A stretch of 64,000 nt of DNA from an uncultured Hyphomicrobiales bacterium (GCA_903878085.1 CAIRGJ010000062.1:62001-126000), one strand, 5' to 3'. Numbered from the stretch's first letter, positions 52,828 through 60,984 are shown. The notes: generated from the letters alone by a model not told the origin. A program made the numbers and translations.

Positions 52828-52946
52828 GCCCGCTTTACCCCCGAAAGCAGACATGCGCCTGTACCGTAGACAGGTCCGCTTTGGGCCAGAAACAGACGTA
52901 AACGAATTTCGGAGCGATGTCCGCTCATCCGTCAGAAGCAGACATT
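52828..52946. repeat. Three imperfect copies of an intergenic CCGCTTT...GAAGCAGACAT element
   Basis: Copies begin at about 52828 (GCCCGCTTTACCC...GAAAGCAGACAT), 52874 (GTCCGCTTTGGGCC...AACAGACGT) and 52918 (TGTCCGCTC...GAAGCAGACAT), spaced 46 and 44 nt. Each is a decayed inverted repeat whose ideal arms would be TGTCCGCTTT / AAAGCGGACA. A further copy lies at 57412-57440. This looks like a dispersed non-coding repeat family in Hyphomicrobiales. The gap 52783-53039 holds nothing else that I can see. Confidence 0.7.
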
Positions 52947-53039
52947 AATCTGCGCGCCTGCCATGCGCCATCAAAAGCGGAAATCAAGCATCGATTTCGT
53001 CGGCTCAGGTCAGTCGGCAAAACGATGGTTCATTCAGCA

Positions 53040-53936
53040 TCATTGCGCGACCCCAGACGATGCGTCGCGCGCGCAATCGGCGAAGAGCAGGTACATCGTG
53101 GCGAAGAATTCCTCCGCCGCGTCGGCCAGCAGCGGCTGGATGATGACGCGCTCACCACCTGCGCCGGTACGCTCGATGAGGCCCTTGGCCTCGGCATCGC
53201 GGATCAGCTTGAGCACGTGCGGGCGCGATACCGAAAAGCGCCGCGCCAAGGCCGAGATCGAAATCGGCACCGCCCGCTGCGGCGGCATGGTGTCATCAGC
53301 CTCGCCGGCGGTCAGCAGGCTGGCCAGGATCAACATGCCGGCGTTGCGTTCGGCGAACAGCCCAAGATTCGGCGCGTGGGTGAGAAAACGAAAGCCGGCA
53401 AGAAATCGCTCCGACATGCCGACCACCAGGCGCGGGCCGAACTCGGGATCATCCAGCGCCGTCACCATCGCATTGCCGTCCGGCATGAGCGGCGCCATGG
53501 CGCCGAAATGCACGCGCCAGCGCGCCTGCAGCATGTCGAGCAGCTTGGCGGTCGGCACCAGGCGGCGCTGGCGGGCGTCGGCGCTGACCTCCGGCGCGAG
53601 ATAGCCGCCGAAACGCATCAAGGACAGCATCGCCGTTGTGCGGCCCGAACTGCAAATCCCCTGCTCCGCCGCCATGATCTTCATGCGCGTGGGCGTCAGG
53701 CCGGATGTCGGGTCGGCGGCATCGCGCGTGTAATGGAGATAAAGCGTGAGATAGCCGAACAGCAGGCGCGCGCGGTCGTCCATCAGCCAGTTGAGCAGAT
53801 GCCCGCCCTGATACATTTCAGTGAGGCTGGTGGCCGATGCGCGCATGGCGCCGGCAAAGCCCGGCTGGGCGCGGAGCGCGGCAATGCCTTCCGGGGTTGC
53901 CGGATTATTCCAGGTTCTCGCTGTGATTAAACTCAT
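53040..53936 (-). CDS. Winged-helix DNA-binding protein, MarR-like
   Basis: A 298-residue soluble protein. A C-terminal winged helix at about 225-285 has ISISALARRFSVSRPHVLKLIRDAEAKGLIERTGAGGERVIIQP. A second DNA-binding-like segment lies around 85-135 (GLTPTRMKIMAAEQGICSSGRTTAMLSLMRFGGYL), so it may hold two winged helices. The start is the ATG at 53934-53936; the much longer frame would run through the divergent adhesin gene. It faces the trimeric autotransporter across 124 nt and could regulate it. Confidence 0.75.
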   Translation of the reverse strand: MSLITARTWNNPATPEGIAALRAQPGFAGAMRASATSLTEMYQGGHLLNWLMDDRARLLFGYLTLYLHYTRDAADPTSGLTPTRMKIMAAEQGICSSGRTTAMLSLMRFGGYLAPEVSADARQRRLVPTAKLLDMLQARWRVHFGAMAPLMPDGNAMVTALDDPEFGPRLVVGMSERFLAGFRFLTHAPNLGLFAERNAGMLILASLLTAGEADDTMPPQRAVPISISALARRFSVSRPHVLKLIRDAEAKGLIERTGAGGERVIIQPLLADAAEEFFATMYLLFADCARDASSGVAQ

Positions 53937-54060
53937 TAACGCCGACCCTCGCTCCACATAGAGCAGGGATGCGACCAAATTTCTACAGTTGTGCCGCGCC
54001 CCCGCCCCTCTAGTTTCCGGTTTTTGGGGGGCGTGCCCGGTGCGCGGCACTTTGATTCCA

Positions 54061-56646
54061 ATGCGGCTGCGAATGCTTTTGGCCAGTGTCCTCCTGGCCG
54101 GCGCCGTCAGTGCCCTCGCCGCCCAGCCGGCGGCGGCGCAATTCGTCTGCGACAGCACCACCCCCGGCGGGGCCGACGGCTCCACGGCGACCGGCAACGG
54201 CGCAATGGCCTGCGGCTTGAACGCCGCAGCCAGCGGCGATTTCAGCGTTGCCGTGGGCAACAACAGCACGGCCACGCAGACCGATGGTCTTGCTTTCGGC
54301 CACCTTGCGACGTCGACCGGTTTGGGGAGCATAGCCATCGGTCAATTGTCGGGCGCCAGCGGCAACTCCTCGATCGCCATCGGCATTCAATCGGCCGCCA
54401 CTCAATCCGAGGCAATAGCGTTCGGCAACATGGCCAACGCAAGCGCCGCGAATTCGATGGCTTTCGGCACCAACAGTTCGGCCAGCGCGAATGGCGCACT
54501 CGCGTTCGGCGGGAATTCGAGTGCGGGCGGCGCCTCCAGCGTTGCGTTCGGCACTTTTTCCAATGCAAGCGCCAACAATTCAGCGGCGATCGGCAACAGC
54601 AGTTCGGCCAGCGCGATTGGCGCACTCGCACTCGGCGCGAATTCGAGTGCGGGCGGCGCCTACAGCGTTACGTCCGGTATGTATAGTCAGGCCAACGGCG
54701 CCAATTCCATCGCCATCGGCGGCAACGCCGCGCCCGGCGCCGGCAACGCGGCCTATGTCGATGCGGCAGCCGTGAACGGCATCGCCATCGGCAACGGGGC
54801 GCAGGTCACATCCGCTGCCACGTCGGACTCAATTGCAATCGGCGCCAATGCCAGTGCGAGCGCCACCTTGGCGACGGCAATCGGCGGCCAGGCCAATGCC
54901 GCGCGCGCTGGCACGGCCGTCGGTTTCGGCGCAAGTGCAGTGGCCCTCGACGCTTCGGCCTTTGGGGCCTCGAGCCTAGCCAGTGGCTTGAGCGGCACCG
55001 CCCTCGGCTCGGCCAGCAATGCGAATGGCAACTACAGCGTAGCCGTCGGCTCCCAAGCCTATGCCAATGCCGCCAACTCCATCGCCATCGGCGGCAACGG
55101 CAGCAGTGGCGCCGGCAATGCCGCATTCATCAACGCCGCCGCCGCCAACGGCATCGCCATCGGCAATGGCGCACAAGTCGGCGCCAGCGGCAGCAACTCC
55201 GTCGCCATCGGCTCGAACTCGGTCGCGAACGTCGCCAATGTGGTCTCGGTCGGCAAGGCGGGCAGCGAGCGCAAGATCATCAATGTGAGCGCCGGCACGC
55301 TCTCTTCCGGCTCGACCGACGCCGCCACCGCCGGCCAGCTCTTTACCGCCAACCAACGCGTCGCCGACGCGTTCGGCACCACGCTGACCAGCGGTCTGAT
55401 GAATGCGCCGAGCTACGTCATCCTGGGCACCACATATAACAATGTCGCCAGCGCCTTCAACGCCGTGAACGCCAATCTCGGCAATCTGCAGACACAGATC
55501 ACGAGCGGCACCTTCGTGCAGCAGAGCGCGGCCGGACAGCCCATCACCATCGGCGCCAATACCGGCGGCACCGTCGTCAACGTCGCTGGCACCGCCGGCA
55601 ACCGCACCGTCACCGGCGTCGCCGCCGGCACTCTGTCGTCGTCCAGCACCGACGCGGTCAACGGCAGCCAGCTTTACGCCACCAACCAGCAGGTGGCGGC
55701 GAACACCGCCGACATCGCCAGCCTGACCAGCACGGTCGCCGGCATTACCTCCGGCAGCACACCCTATTTCAAGAACAACAACACGGGCGCGGCCGCCTCC
55801 GCTACCGGCACCAATGCCAACGCCATCGGCAGTGGCGCCAATGCTGCCGGCAGCAATTCGCTGGCGTTCGGCACCAATGCGTCGGCCGCTGACTCCGGCA
55901 ATATCGCCATCGGGCAGAACAGCAACGCCAGCGGCAACAATGCTATCGCAATCGGTACCGGCGCCGTCTCCGCCGCGAACTCGGTGGTGATCGGGCCCGG
56001 CGCCACCGACAACAACTTCACAAATGCATCGGTCTACGGCGTCAATGCGCAGGTCGGCGCCACGGGCAACGTCGCCATCGGCGACGGCGCCAATGCGTCA
56101 AGCGCCAACTCGGTCGCGGTCGGCCAGAATGCGACGGTGCTCGCGAGCAACGGCTCGGCCTTCGGCCAGGGCGCAACAGTACAAGCAGGTGCAAACAATT
56201 CGGTTGCCATCGGCCAGGGTTCGATCGCATCCGCGCCGAACACAGTTTCGGTCGGCTCTGCCGGCAACGAGCGTCGCGTCACCAATGTCGCGGCGGGCAT
56301 CAATGGAACGGACGCCGTCAACGTCAATCAGCTCAACAGCGTCGTCGCCAGTATGAATTATCAGCCGCAAATCAATAATCTGCAGTCGCAGATCAACGAC
56401 ACCAATCAGCGCGTCGACAAAGCCAATGGCGGCGTCGCCATGGCGATGGCGATGGGCGGTGGTGCTCTGCCAGAGAGCAAGAAATACGCGCTGGGCGCCA
56501 ATCTCGGGACGTTCGCCGGCCAGAACGCATTGGCCGTAACCAGCGCCTTCCGCTTGAGCGAAAATCTTGTGGCGTCGGGAGCGATTGGCTACGGCCTCAA
56601 TCAGAACCAAGTCGGCGGTCGGGTAGGACTTCAAATCGCATGGTAG
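54061..56646 (+). CDS. Trimeric autotransporter adhesin (YadA-like)
   Basis: An 861-residue surface adhesin. Sec signal MRLRMLLASVLLAGAVSALA (cleavage near AAAQ, residue 27). A long head at about 40-400 is built from YadA 14-residue SxAIGxxAxA repeats, with head insert motifs ANGIAIGNGAQV. A neck/stalk near 405-560 has KAGSERKIINVSAGTLSSGSTDAATAGQLFTANQ and a coiled coil; a second head at about 580-730 and neck at about 740 follow. The C-terminal YadA anchor (MAMGGGALPESKKYALGANLGTFAGQNALAV) ends in QIAW. The trimer's anchor pulls the head through the outer membrane. Internal repeats suggest recent duplication of head modules. Confidence 0.94.
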   Translation: MRLRMLLASVLLAGAVSALAAQPAAAQFVCDSTTPGGADGSTATGNGAMACGLNAAASGDFSVAVGNNSTATQTDGLAFGHLATSTGLGSIAIGQLSGASGNSSIAIGIQSAATQSEAIAFGNMANASAANSMAFGTNSSASANGALAFGGNSSAGGASSVAFGTFSNASANNSAAIGNSSSASAIGALALGANSSAGGAYSVTSGMYSQANGANSIAIGGNAAPGAGNAAYVDAAAVNGIAIGNGAQVTSAATSDSIAIGANASASATLATAIGGQANAARAGTAVGFGASAVALDASAFGASSLASGLSGTALGSASNANGNYSVAVGSQAYANAANSIAIGGNGSSGAGNAAFINAAAANGIAIGNGAQVGASGSNSVAIGSNSVANVANVVSVGKAGSERKIINVSAGTLSSGSTDAATAGQLFTANQRVADAFGTTLTSGLMNAPSYVILGTTYNNVASAFNAVNANLGNLQTQITSGTFVQQSAAGQPITIGANTGGTVVNVAGTAGNRTVTGVAAGTLSSSSTDAVNGSQLYATNQQVAANTADIASLTSTVAGITSGSTPYFKNNNTGAAASATGTNANAIGSGANAAGSNSLAFGTNASAADSGNIAIGQNSNASGNNAIAIGTGAVSAANSVVIGPGATDNNFTNASVYGVNAQVGATGNVAIGDGANASSANSVAVGQNATVLASNGSAFGQGATVQAGANNSVAIGQGSIASAPNTVSVGSAGNERRVTNVAAGINGTDAVNVNQLNSVVASMNYQPQINNLQSQINDTNQRVDKANGGVAMAMAMGGGALPESKKYALGANLGTFAGQNALAVTSAFRLSENLVASGAIGYGLNQNQVGGRVGLQIAW
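54475..54684 (+). repeat. 126-bp head-module duplication within the adhesin
   Basis: The stretch starting AGTTCGGCCAGCGCG at 54475 recurs at 54601 with few changes (126 bp, 42 codons, three 14-residue YadA repeats). A longer similar pair is 54700-54807 and 55072-55179 (ANSIAIGG...NGIAIGNGAQV). Such repeats allow length change by recombination. Confidence 0.75.
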
Positions 56647-57002
56647 CAAACCGAAACAACCGGAAGCTTACGGCAATAATTCTCGCGGCGGCGTTCATAG
56701 TGCCCGTGGCGGCCGGCGCCCAGCAGACTGAATGGGCCAAGCTGCCGCGCATGCAGTTGGAACGGCAATTCGCCGGCCCCTTGCAGGACACCATCATCCA
56801 GCGTTGGCGCGATCCGGTAGACGGCGCCGTCTGCTATATCTATTTGCCAATCACCGCCGCGCACACGCCACCCACACCCACGGGCTATGTGCAATACGGT
56901 GCCAACACCATCGGCTCGCTCAGTTGTCTCCCCATGGGTCCGGCGCCCGCGCAAAAAGGCAGCACCCTTCAGCAAGCCGCTCCTGCGCCCAATCCGCGAT
57001 AA
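56640..57002 (+). CDS. Small exported protein coupled to the adhesin gene
   Basis: A 120-residue protein with a Sec signal (KLTAIILAAAFIVPVAAGAQ, to residue 27). A short mature part has QTEWAKLPRMQLERQFAGPLQDTIIQRWRDPVDGAVCYIYLPI, a second Cys in SLSCLP, and a Pro-rich tail. Its ATG overlaps the adhesin stop by 7 nt, so it should be made with the adhesin. Small exported helpers (SadB-like) assist some trimeric autotransporters, but sequence similarity to those is not evident. I cannot name a family. Confidence 0.7.
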   Translation: MVANRNNRKLTAIILAAAFIVPVAAGAQQTEWAKLPRMQLERQFAGPLQDTIIQRWRDPVDGAVCYIYLPITAAHTPPTPTGYVQYGANTIGSLSCLPMGPAPAQKGSTLQQAAPAPNPR

Positions 57003-57033
57003 GACTGCACGAACGGCCACACGCCAGAAATGG

Positions 57034-57123
57034 CTGCTTTGGGTCATTAGCGACCAAAACGATATGCTCGCTGAGAGTCCGCATTACTTCCGTTACCGAC
57101 CAATAAACGATCATTAGCGACCG
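57034..57123. repeat. 12-bp perfect direct repeats in a decayed intergenic element
   Basis: TCATTAGCGACC occurs at 57045-57056 and 57112-57123, 67 bp apart. The first is embedded in GCTGCTTTGGG, which resembles the dispersed CCGCTTT element. The truncated paaI begins directly after the second copy, so this may mark an insertion or deletion end. Confidence 0.55.
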
Positions 57124-57138
57124 GCCAATGGAGCGCGC

Positions 57139-57399
57139 CCCTACGCGTCCAATACGCGCAATAAGCGCATGGTGGCGCAGCATTGCAGCATCACCTATCT
57201 CAACCCGTCGCAGCGCGGTGAACCGCTCACCGCACATGCGGTCGAACGCCAACGCGCTGGCCGCTCGGGCATCTATGACGTGACGGTGAAGCGCGAGGAT
57301 GGGACGCTGATCGCCGAATTCCGCGGCCATGCTCGCGCCATCGAAGGAACTCTCGTGACCGCCATCGCTCCTGGAGAGATGGCGGGGGAATGTACTTGA
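57139..57399 (+). pseudogene. Truncated PaaI-type thioesterase
   Basis: Homology to PaaI (hydroxyphenylacetyl-CoA thioesterase, hotdog fold) begins at about 57139 with PYASNTRNKR and continues through MVAQHCSITYLNPSQRGEPLTA and RQRAGRSGIYDVTVKREDGTLIAEFRGHARAIEGT. Some 60 N-terminal residues, with the start and first catalytic region, are missing, and the homology breaks next to the repeated TCATTAGCGACC. An ATG at 57169 could give a 76-residue product, but without the missing part a working hotdog fold is unlikely. Confidence 0.75.
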
Positions 57400-57411
57400 G
57401 CTAACGCGCAG

Positions 57412-57440
57412 TGTCCGCTTTGGGCGCCATGAGCGGACTC
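57412..57440. repeat. Dispersed palindromic TGTCCGCTTT...AGCGGAC element
   Basis: TGTCCGCTTTGGGCG...ATGAGCGGACTCG is the best preserved single copy of the element seen in triplicate at 52828-52946: the arms TCCGCT and AGCGGA pair. Weaker relatives lie at 57975 (GTCCGCTTAG) and 59456 (TGTCCGGTCTTCACCCCAAAGCGACC). Confidence 0.6.
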
Positions 57441-57484
57441 GCACGCTTGGCTTAAAATAAAAGAGGCAGCCAACTGAGGCAGCC

Positions 57485-57673
57485 TTAGTCCCCGCGATCG
57501 GGGTCTGAATTGGTCGAGACTTGGACGCCTTTGAAGTTAGCCGCTTGGTCGGCAAGCTTCTGCCAAGCTTGGGCCATTTCGACTAGAAATGCCTTATGTC
57601 CGGGATCGACGACCAAACGTGCTGCTTCAAGGCAGCGTACTGCAAATCGCTGATAATCTTTTAGGGCGGACAT
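57485..57673 (-). CDS. Short conserved hypothetical protein, DYQRFA type
   Basis: A 62-residue helical protein: MSALKDYQRFAVRCLEAARL, then VDPGHKAFLVEMAQAWQKLADQAANF and a polar end. Related short proteins (KDYQRFAxECLEIA...MAQxWxxLA) are very common in Bradyrhizobium-like genomes, usually as isolated genes of unknown function. The start ATG at 57671-57673 excludes 23 upstream residues that do not fit the family. Confidence 0.75.
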   Translation of the reverse strand: MSALKDYQRFAVRCLEAARLVVDPGHKAFLVEMAQAWQKLADQAANFKGVQVSTNSDPDRGD

Positions 57674-57751
57674 TTTCGTGTCCAATTCAGATGAACGGAA
57701 ATGAGGCAAATTCTTTCCTATGCGGCCGGGAAACATTCGCATTGATGTTAA

Positions 57752-57838
57752 TCAACAGACAGCAGCCGCGGCGGCGGTCAACACCTTGGCGTAGCGCTCG
57801 GCATCGGACCTGATGATTGCGTCGAACTCGGTGGGTGG
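57752..57838 (-). pseudogene. C-terminal remnant of a TctC/Bug-type tricarboxylate receptor
   Basis: On the minus strand the frame reads PPTEFDAIIRSDAERYAKVLTAAAAAVC then stop, matching the conserved C-terminal helix (TPxEFxAxIRxDxxRWxKVV) of tripartite tricarboxylate transporter receptors. About 28 codons remain, and an in-frame TAG lies just upstream at 57845-57847. Nothing else of a receptor of about 325 residues is present. Confidence 0.5.
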
Positions 57839-58126
57839 CCGTGCCTACTCCCGTCGGTAGGGTTGTGGGACGGCGTCTTTCTGAGTCATGTCCCTTATTG
57901 CATCGGCCATCATGTTGCCAAATCCAGCAACGCTAACACCACGGGCCAGCGCAATAAATTCGCGCTTAGCCAACCTCATCTGGGCGTCCGCTTAGAGCCG
58001 ATTTTGTTGCAGAAGTCGGCCACTAGAGAAGAAAGGCAGCCGGGCCGATTTATTAAGGCGGTTGCTTGTCATCCGCTCGGTTGGGAGTGGCTGCACTCGT
58101 GACCTGATGGACGAACGAGATTCTAC
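57839..58126. other. Gap without a gene
   Basis: 288 bases after the receptor remnant. GATTTTGTTGCAGAAGTCGGCC around 58000-58022 looks like part of a decayed repeat often found in such genomes. No intact coding region or RNA gene was seen. Confidence 0.4.
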
Positions 58127-59149
58127 TCACGTCACGAGTTTTCGGCCGGTGACGGCTTCGAGGTTCTTGTAGAAAATCTTGTCGCTAGTCTCCTTATTAA
58201 GATTGAGCCCCTCGAGAATCCGCAACGTTTCGCGCGGATACATGGCTCCATTTTCGGGATCAAACGGGCAATCCGAAGCGAATACGATCTTGTCGATGGG
58301 AAAGAACTCAAGGCCGCACTTGGTCGCCGGCGTCGCTCCGAATACCGCGGTATCAGCATAGAAGTCCTGCTTAAAATAATCGAGCGGACGCTTCTTCAGG
58401 CTCTTACGGAGAGCGACATAGTCTTCATCGGTAGTGCGGGAGCCGAGAACGTCCCAGCCTGGGCCAATGCGGCCCTCAAGCATCGGGACGATGCCACCGA
58501 AATGGTGCGTAATGATCTTCAGGTTGGGGTGGTTGTCCATGATCTTGGAGAACACCAGGCGCGCCATCGCGGTCGCGGTCTCGTATGACCACCCGAACGT
58601 CCACCAGATTTCGTACAACGACTTCTTCTCGTCCAAATAGTCCGCCATATTGGCGCCGCGCGCCGGATGCAGCCAGACCGGTTTGCCGAGCTCGTTCATT
58701 TTTTTCCAGAATGGCAGGTATTGCGGGCGGTCGATTGGTTTGCCGGCGACGTTGGTGTAAATCTGAACTCCAAGCGCACCGAGCTGATTGATTGCGCGCT
58801 CGGCTTCCGCCACGCCGGCATCCGGAGCGTCGAGCGATATCTGTGCGATCCAGCCAGGGAAATACTGACGTTCCTTGGCGCATAGTTCAGCGAAGCCGTC
58901 ATTGATGATGCGGATGAATTCGTCGATCTGTTGCGGAGACTTGGCGAAGTTTTCGATCGGCGGCTGCGGGTAGGCCAGGATCTGCGCATAGTCCTTGTGG
59001 CTGTCGATGATCTTTTTGCGTGCATCGAGGTCATAGAGCGCCGGGATCGCGCGCACGCGCTTGCCCATATCTTTATATTCACCGGCAACCTCGAGCATCT
59101 TGTTGAAAAAGTTTTGCGGGAAAAAGTGAGTGTATGCATCGATTCTCAT
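58127..59149 (-). CDS. Amidohydrolase-2 family protein (ACMSD-like)
   Basis: A 340-residue metal-dependent TIM-barrel enzyme related to 2-amino-3-carboxymuconate-semialdehyde decarboxylase and other non-oxidative decarboxylases. The first metal motif reads AYTHFF, where most family members have HxH, so one His is replaced by Tyr. Others are intact: VWLHPARGANMADY near 165 (metal His), KIITHHFGGIVP near 213 and FASDCPFDPENG near 292 (catalytic Asp). It stands alone among remnants. The missing His may be tolerated, since some family members use only three ligands; the substrate is unknown. Confidence 0.82.
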   Translation of the reverse strand: MRIDAYTHFFPQNFFNKMLEVAGEYKDMGKRVRAIPALYDLDARKKIIDSHKDYAQILAYPQPPIENFAKSPQQIDEFIRIINDGFAELCAKERQYFPGWIAQISLDAPDAGVAEAERAINQLGALGVQIYTNVAGKPIDRPQYLPFWKKMNELGKPVWLHPARGANMADYLDEKKSLYEIWWTFGWSYETATAMARLVFSKIMDNHPNLKIITHHFGGIVPMLEGRIGPGWDVLGSRTTDEDYVALRKSLKKRPLDYFKQDFYADTAVFGATPATKCGLEFFPIDKIVFASDCPFDPENGAMYPRETLRILEGLNLNKETSDKIFYKNLEAVTGRKLVT

Positions 59150-59529
59150 ATTCCACGTTCCTCAATGAGTGCTGGTTAAGCTTCGATCACTCGTCGCTGC
59201 CGTTCGTCTTGGAGCCCTAACGGTCGAGAATTGTCGCCATAGATCCCCCTAGTCGTATTTTTACCGGGCACGCTAAGAGGCATATCCTTAACGATGCGGC
59301 CCGCGATATGGGCAGCAAAACGTGTGAAACCGGGGGGCGCATTGCGAATAATCAAAAATGCCGCGGACACATTTTGGCAAGGCCGCACATAAGAAAGTGG
59401 ATGGCTTGTCCTATGTCGCCTTTGTGTCATTCACGACCAAAGCGCTGTGCGCTACCATGTCCGGTCTTCACCCCAAAGCGACCAAAAACCGGGCCTTGGC
59501 GACCATCACCGTTGAACTATGTGTAGCGC
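59150..59529. other. Gap with decayed sequence
   Basis: 380 bases upstream of the amidohydrolase. No intact gene. A weak relative of the CCGCTTT element lies around 59456-59484. The promoter of the amidohydrolase gene should be near its start, but no motif is convincing. Confidence 0.4.
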
Positions 59530-59754
59530 CTGATCGGCACGCTACGGAGCGAATGTTTGGATTACGTGCGGATCTTCGGCGAGGCGCATCTGCGGCAAAT
59601 TTTGACTTTGTATGCTTCTTATTATTACAATCGGTAGCGAACGTATTTATCGCTGCGCAAGGATGTGCCGATTGGTAGAGCGGGCCAGCGATATGGTATG
59701 GTTTTAGCCACACCCGTTTTGTTAGGGCTGAATCATCGCTACGCGCGAATATGA
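59530..59754 (+). pseudogene. IS transposase C-terminal remnant (integrase core, IS481-like)
   Basis: One frame reads LIGTLRSECLDYVRIFGEAH, then LRQILTLYASYYYNR, a TAG at 59635-59637, RTYLSLRKDVPIGRAGQRYG and an end at LNHRYARI followed by TGA. This is the familiar C-terminus of integrase-type transposases (IGxxRRECLDH...FGEAHLRRIL...YYN..RTHLSL..DAP...HHxYARI). Only about 75 codons remain and the internal stop makes it inactive. No terminal inverted repeats were found. Confidence 0.8.
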
Positions 59755-59915
59755 TTTTCGGGAAGGACATCGTTGGGCGTATTCTGCCGCCGACAATCCT
59801 AGACGACCTGCATTACCAATATGTCCGGATTTAATTTCCGATTGGGACAGGGGCGGCTCAGGACGAGGGCATCCTCCTAAAACAATATTCCGATTCAGGG
59901 ATGGCTGCCACCGTT
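59755..59915. other. Gap after transposase remnant
   Basis: 161 bases, A/T-richer than the average. Nothing recognisable; probably decayed insertion sequence up to the convergent LysR gene end. Confidence 0.35.
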
Positions 59916-60806
59916 TCATAGCTTCCCGTTTACATAGGAAAGGAAGTCGCGCGCCGCCGACGGCAGCGGCGCGTAATAGGCGCAGCGCAAATCAAGGTCA
60001 CGTGGCCGCACCGCAAGCTGGACCGCTACCAGCGCGCCGGTTGCGACCTCCTGATCGACCGCGCATGATGGCAGTGCCGCGATGCCGCGCCCGAGACGCA
60101 CCATCTCCTTCACCGAAGCCGAGTCCTGCAATTCCATTGCGACATCGAACCGCGCGATACCGACCTCCTTCAAGGCTAGTCCGACCATTTGCATGTAGCG
60201 CGAATTACGCAGCCCGGTAAAAAATGGGTAGCGTAGAACTTCGTCCGGACCGACCTTTTTACGCCGCGCTAGCGGATGATCGCGCGACACGACCAGCCAC
60301 AGTGGCACTCGCGACAGCAGGTCGGTTTGCAGCCCGGAAAGCGGTCCGGCCGCCAGCACGATCGCCAAGCTGACGACATGCTCGCGTACGAGCGCTACGA
60401 CGTCTTCTATTGTGCCGGTGCGGGTAACCATCCGGACTTTGGGGAAGTTGCGCGTAAAACTCGCCAAATGTGTCGCCATCACATGCGGGGCTACGTCACG
60501 ATGCAGCGCGATCGACACCTCGCGTGCGTCAACTGAGCGCAGATCGCTGAGCGTGATGGTCGCCGCTTGCGACTTCTGCAGAAATTCGACGGCATAAGCG
60601 TATAGCGTGTCGCCGGCCTTGGTCAGTTGCGGGCGGGCGCCGCGTCTGCGGAAGAACAGCTTCTGCCCAATCTGGCCTTCCAGCGCCTTGATGTGCGCGC
60701 CAACCGACGGCTGCGCGATGCCGAGCCGCACGGCGGCCGCGTTAAAACCTCCGGCGTCCACAACCGACGTAAAAACACTGAGCCTGCGGGCACTTGCGGA
60801 GATCAC
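59916..60806 (-). CDS. LysR-type transcriptional regulator
   Basis: A 296-residue regulator: winged helix at residues 1-60 (RRLSVFTSVVDAGGFNAAAVRLGIAQPSVGAHIKALEGQIGQKLFF), effector domain about 90-290 (GPLSGLQTDLLSRVPLWLVVSRDHPLARR). It starts with GTG at 60804-60806 and faces hyuA across 178 nt, so it likely controls the hydantoinase operon, probably with its ligand being a substrate or product of that enzyme. Confidence 0.92.
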   Translation of the reverse strand: MISASARRLSVFTSVVDAGGFNAAAVRLGIAQPSVGAHIKALEGQIGQKLFFRRRGARPQLTKAGDTLYAYAVEFLQKSQAATITLSDLRSVDAREVSIALHRDVAPHVMATHLASFTRNFPKVRMVTRTGTIEDVVALVREHVVSLAIVLAAGPLSGLQTDLLSRVPLWLVVSRDHPLARRKKVGPDEVLRYPFFTGLRNSRYMQMVGLALKEVGIARFDVAMELQDSASVKEMVRLGRGIAALPSCAVDQEVATGALVAVQLAVRPRDLDLRCAYYAPLPSAARDFLSYVNGKL

Positions 60807-60825
60807 GGGCGTTCACACGGTTAAA

Positions 60826-60849
60826 ACTTATAGCCATCTGACTTTAAGT
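60826..60849. promoter_or_regulatory. Possible LysR operator before hyuA
   Basis: ACTTA (60826-60830) and TAAGT (60845-60849) form an inverted repeat in an A/T-rich stretch of the 178-nt divergent region, 20 nt upstream of the LysR start and 136 nt before hyuA. Arms of five bases are short, so this is tentative. Confidence 0.35.
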
Positions 60850-60984
60850 ATTAAGCCTCAAATCCCATTGCTTGACCAGAGCCTTCCCGTAACTCTCGCA
60901 CCAAGATCAATGAACTCGCGAGCCCGGCTCCGGCCAGACTAAACGCGAGGCTCTCGGGACGGAATACGGCAAGGAGTTCGGCGC

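Noticed and set aside
53937-54338. Extension of the winged-helix gene into the adhesin
   Set aside because: It would cover the adhesin start antisense and has Pro/Ala-rich shadow sequence; the ATG at 53936 is at the proper place.
54061-56646. CRISPR-like periodicity
   Set aside because: The regular short repeats are 14-codon YadA head repeats inside a coding frame; no identical direct repeats with unique spacers exist.
59358-59678. 106-codon frame upstream of the LysR gene
   Set aside because: It runs across repeat-like sequence and out of frame with the transposase remnant; no protein features.
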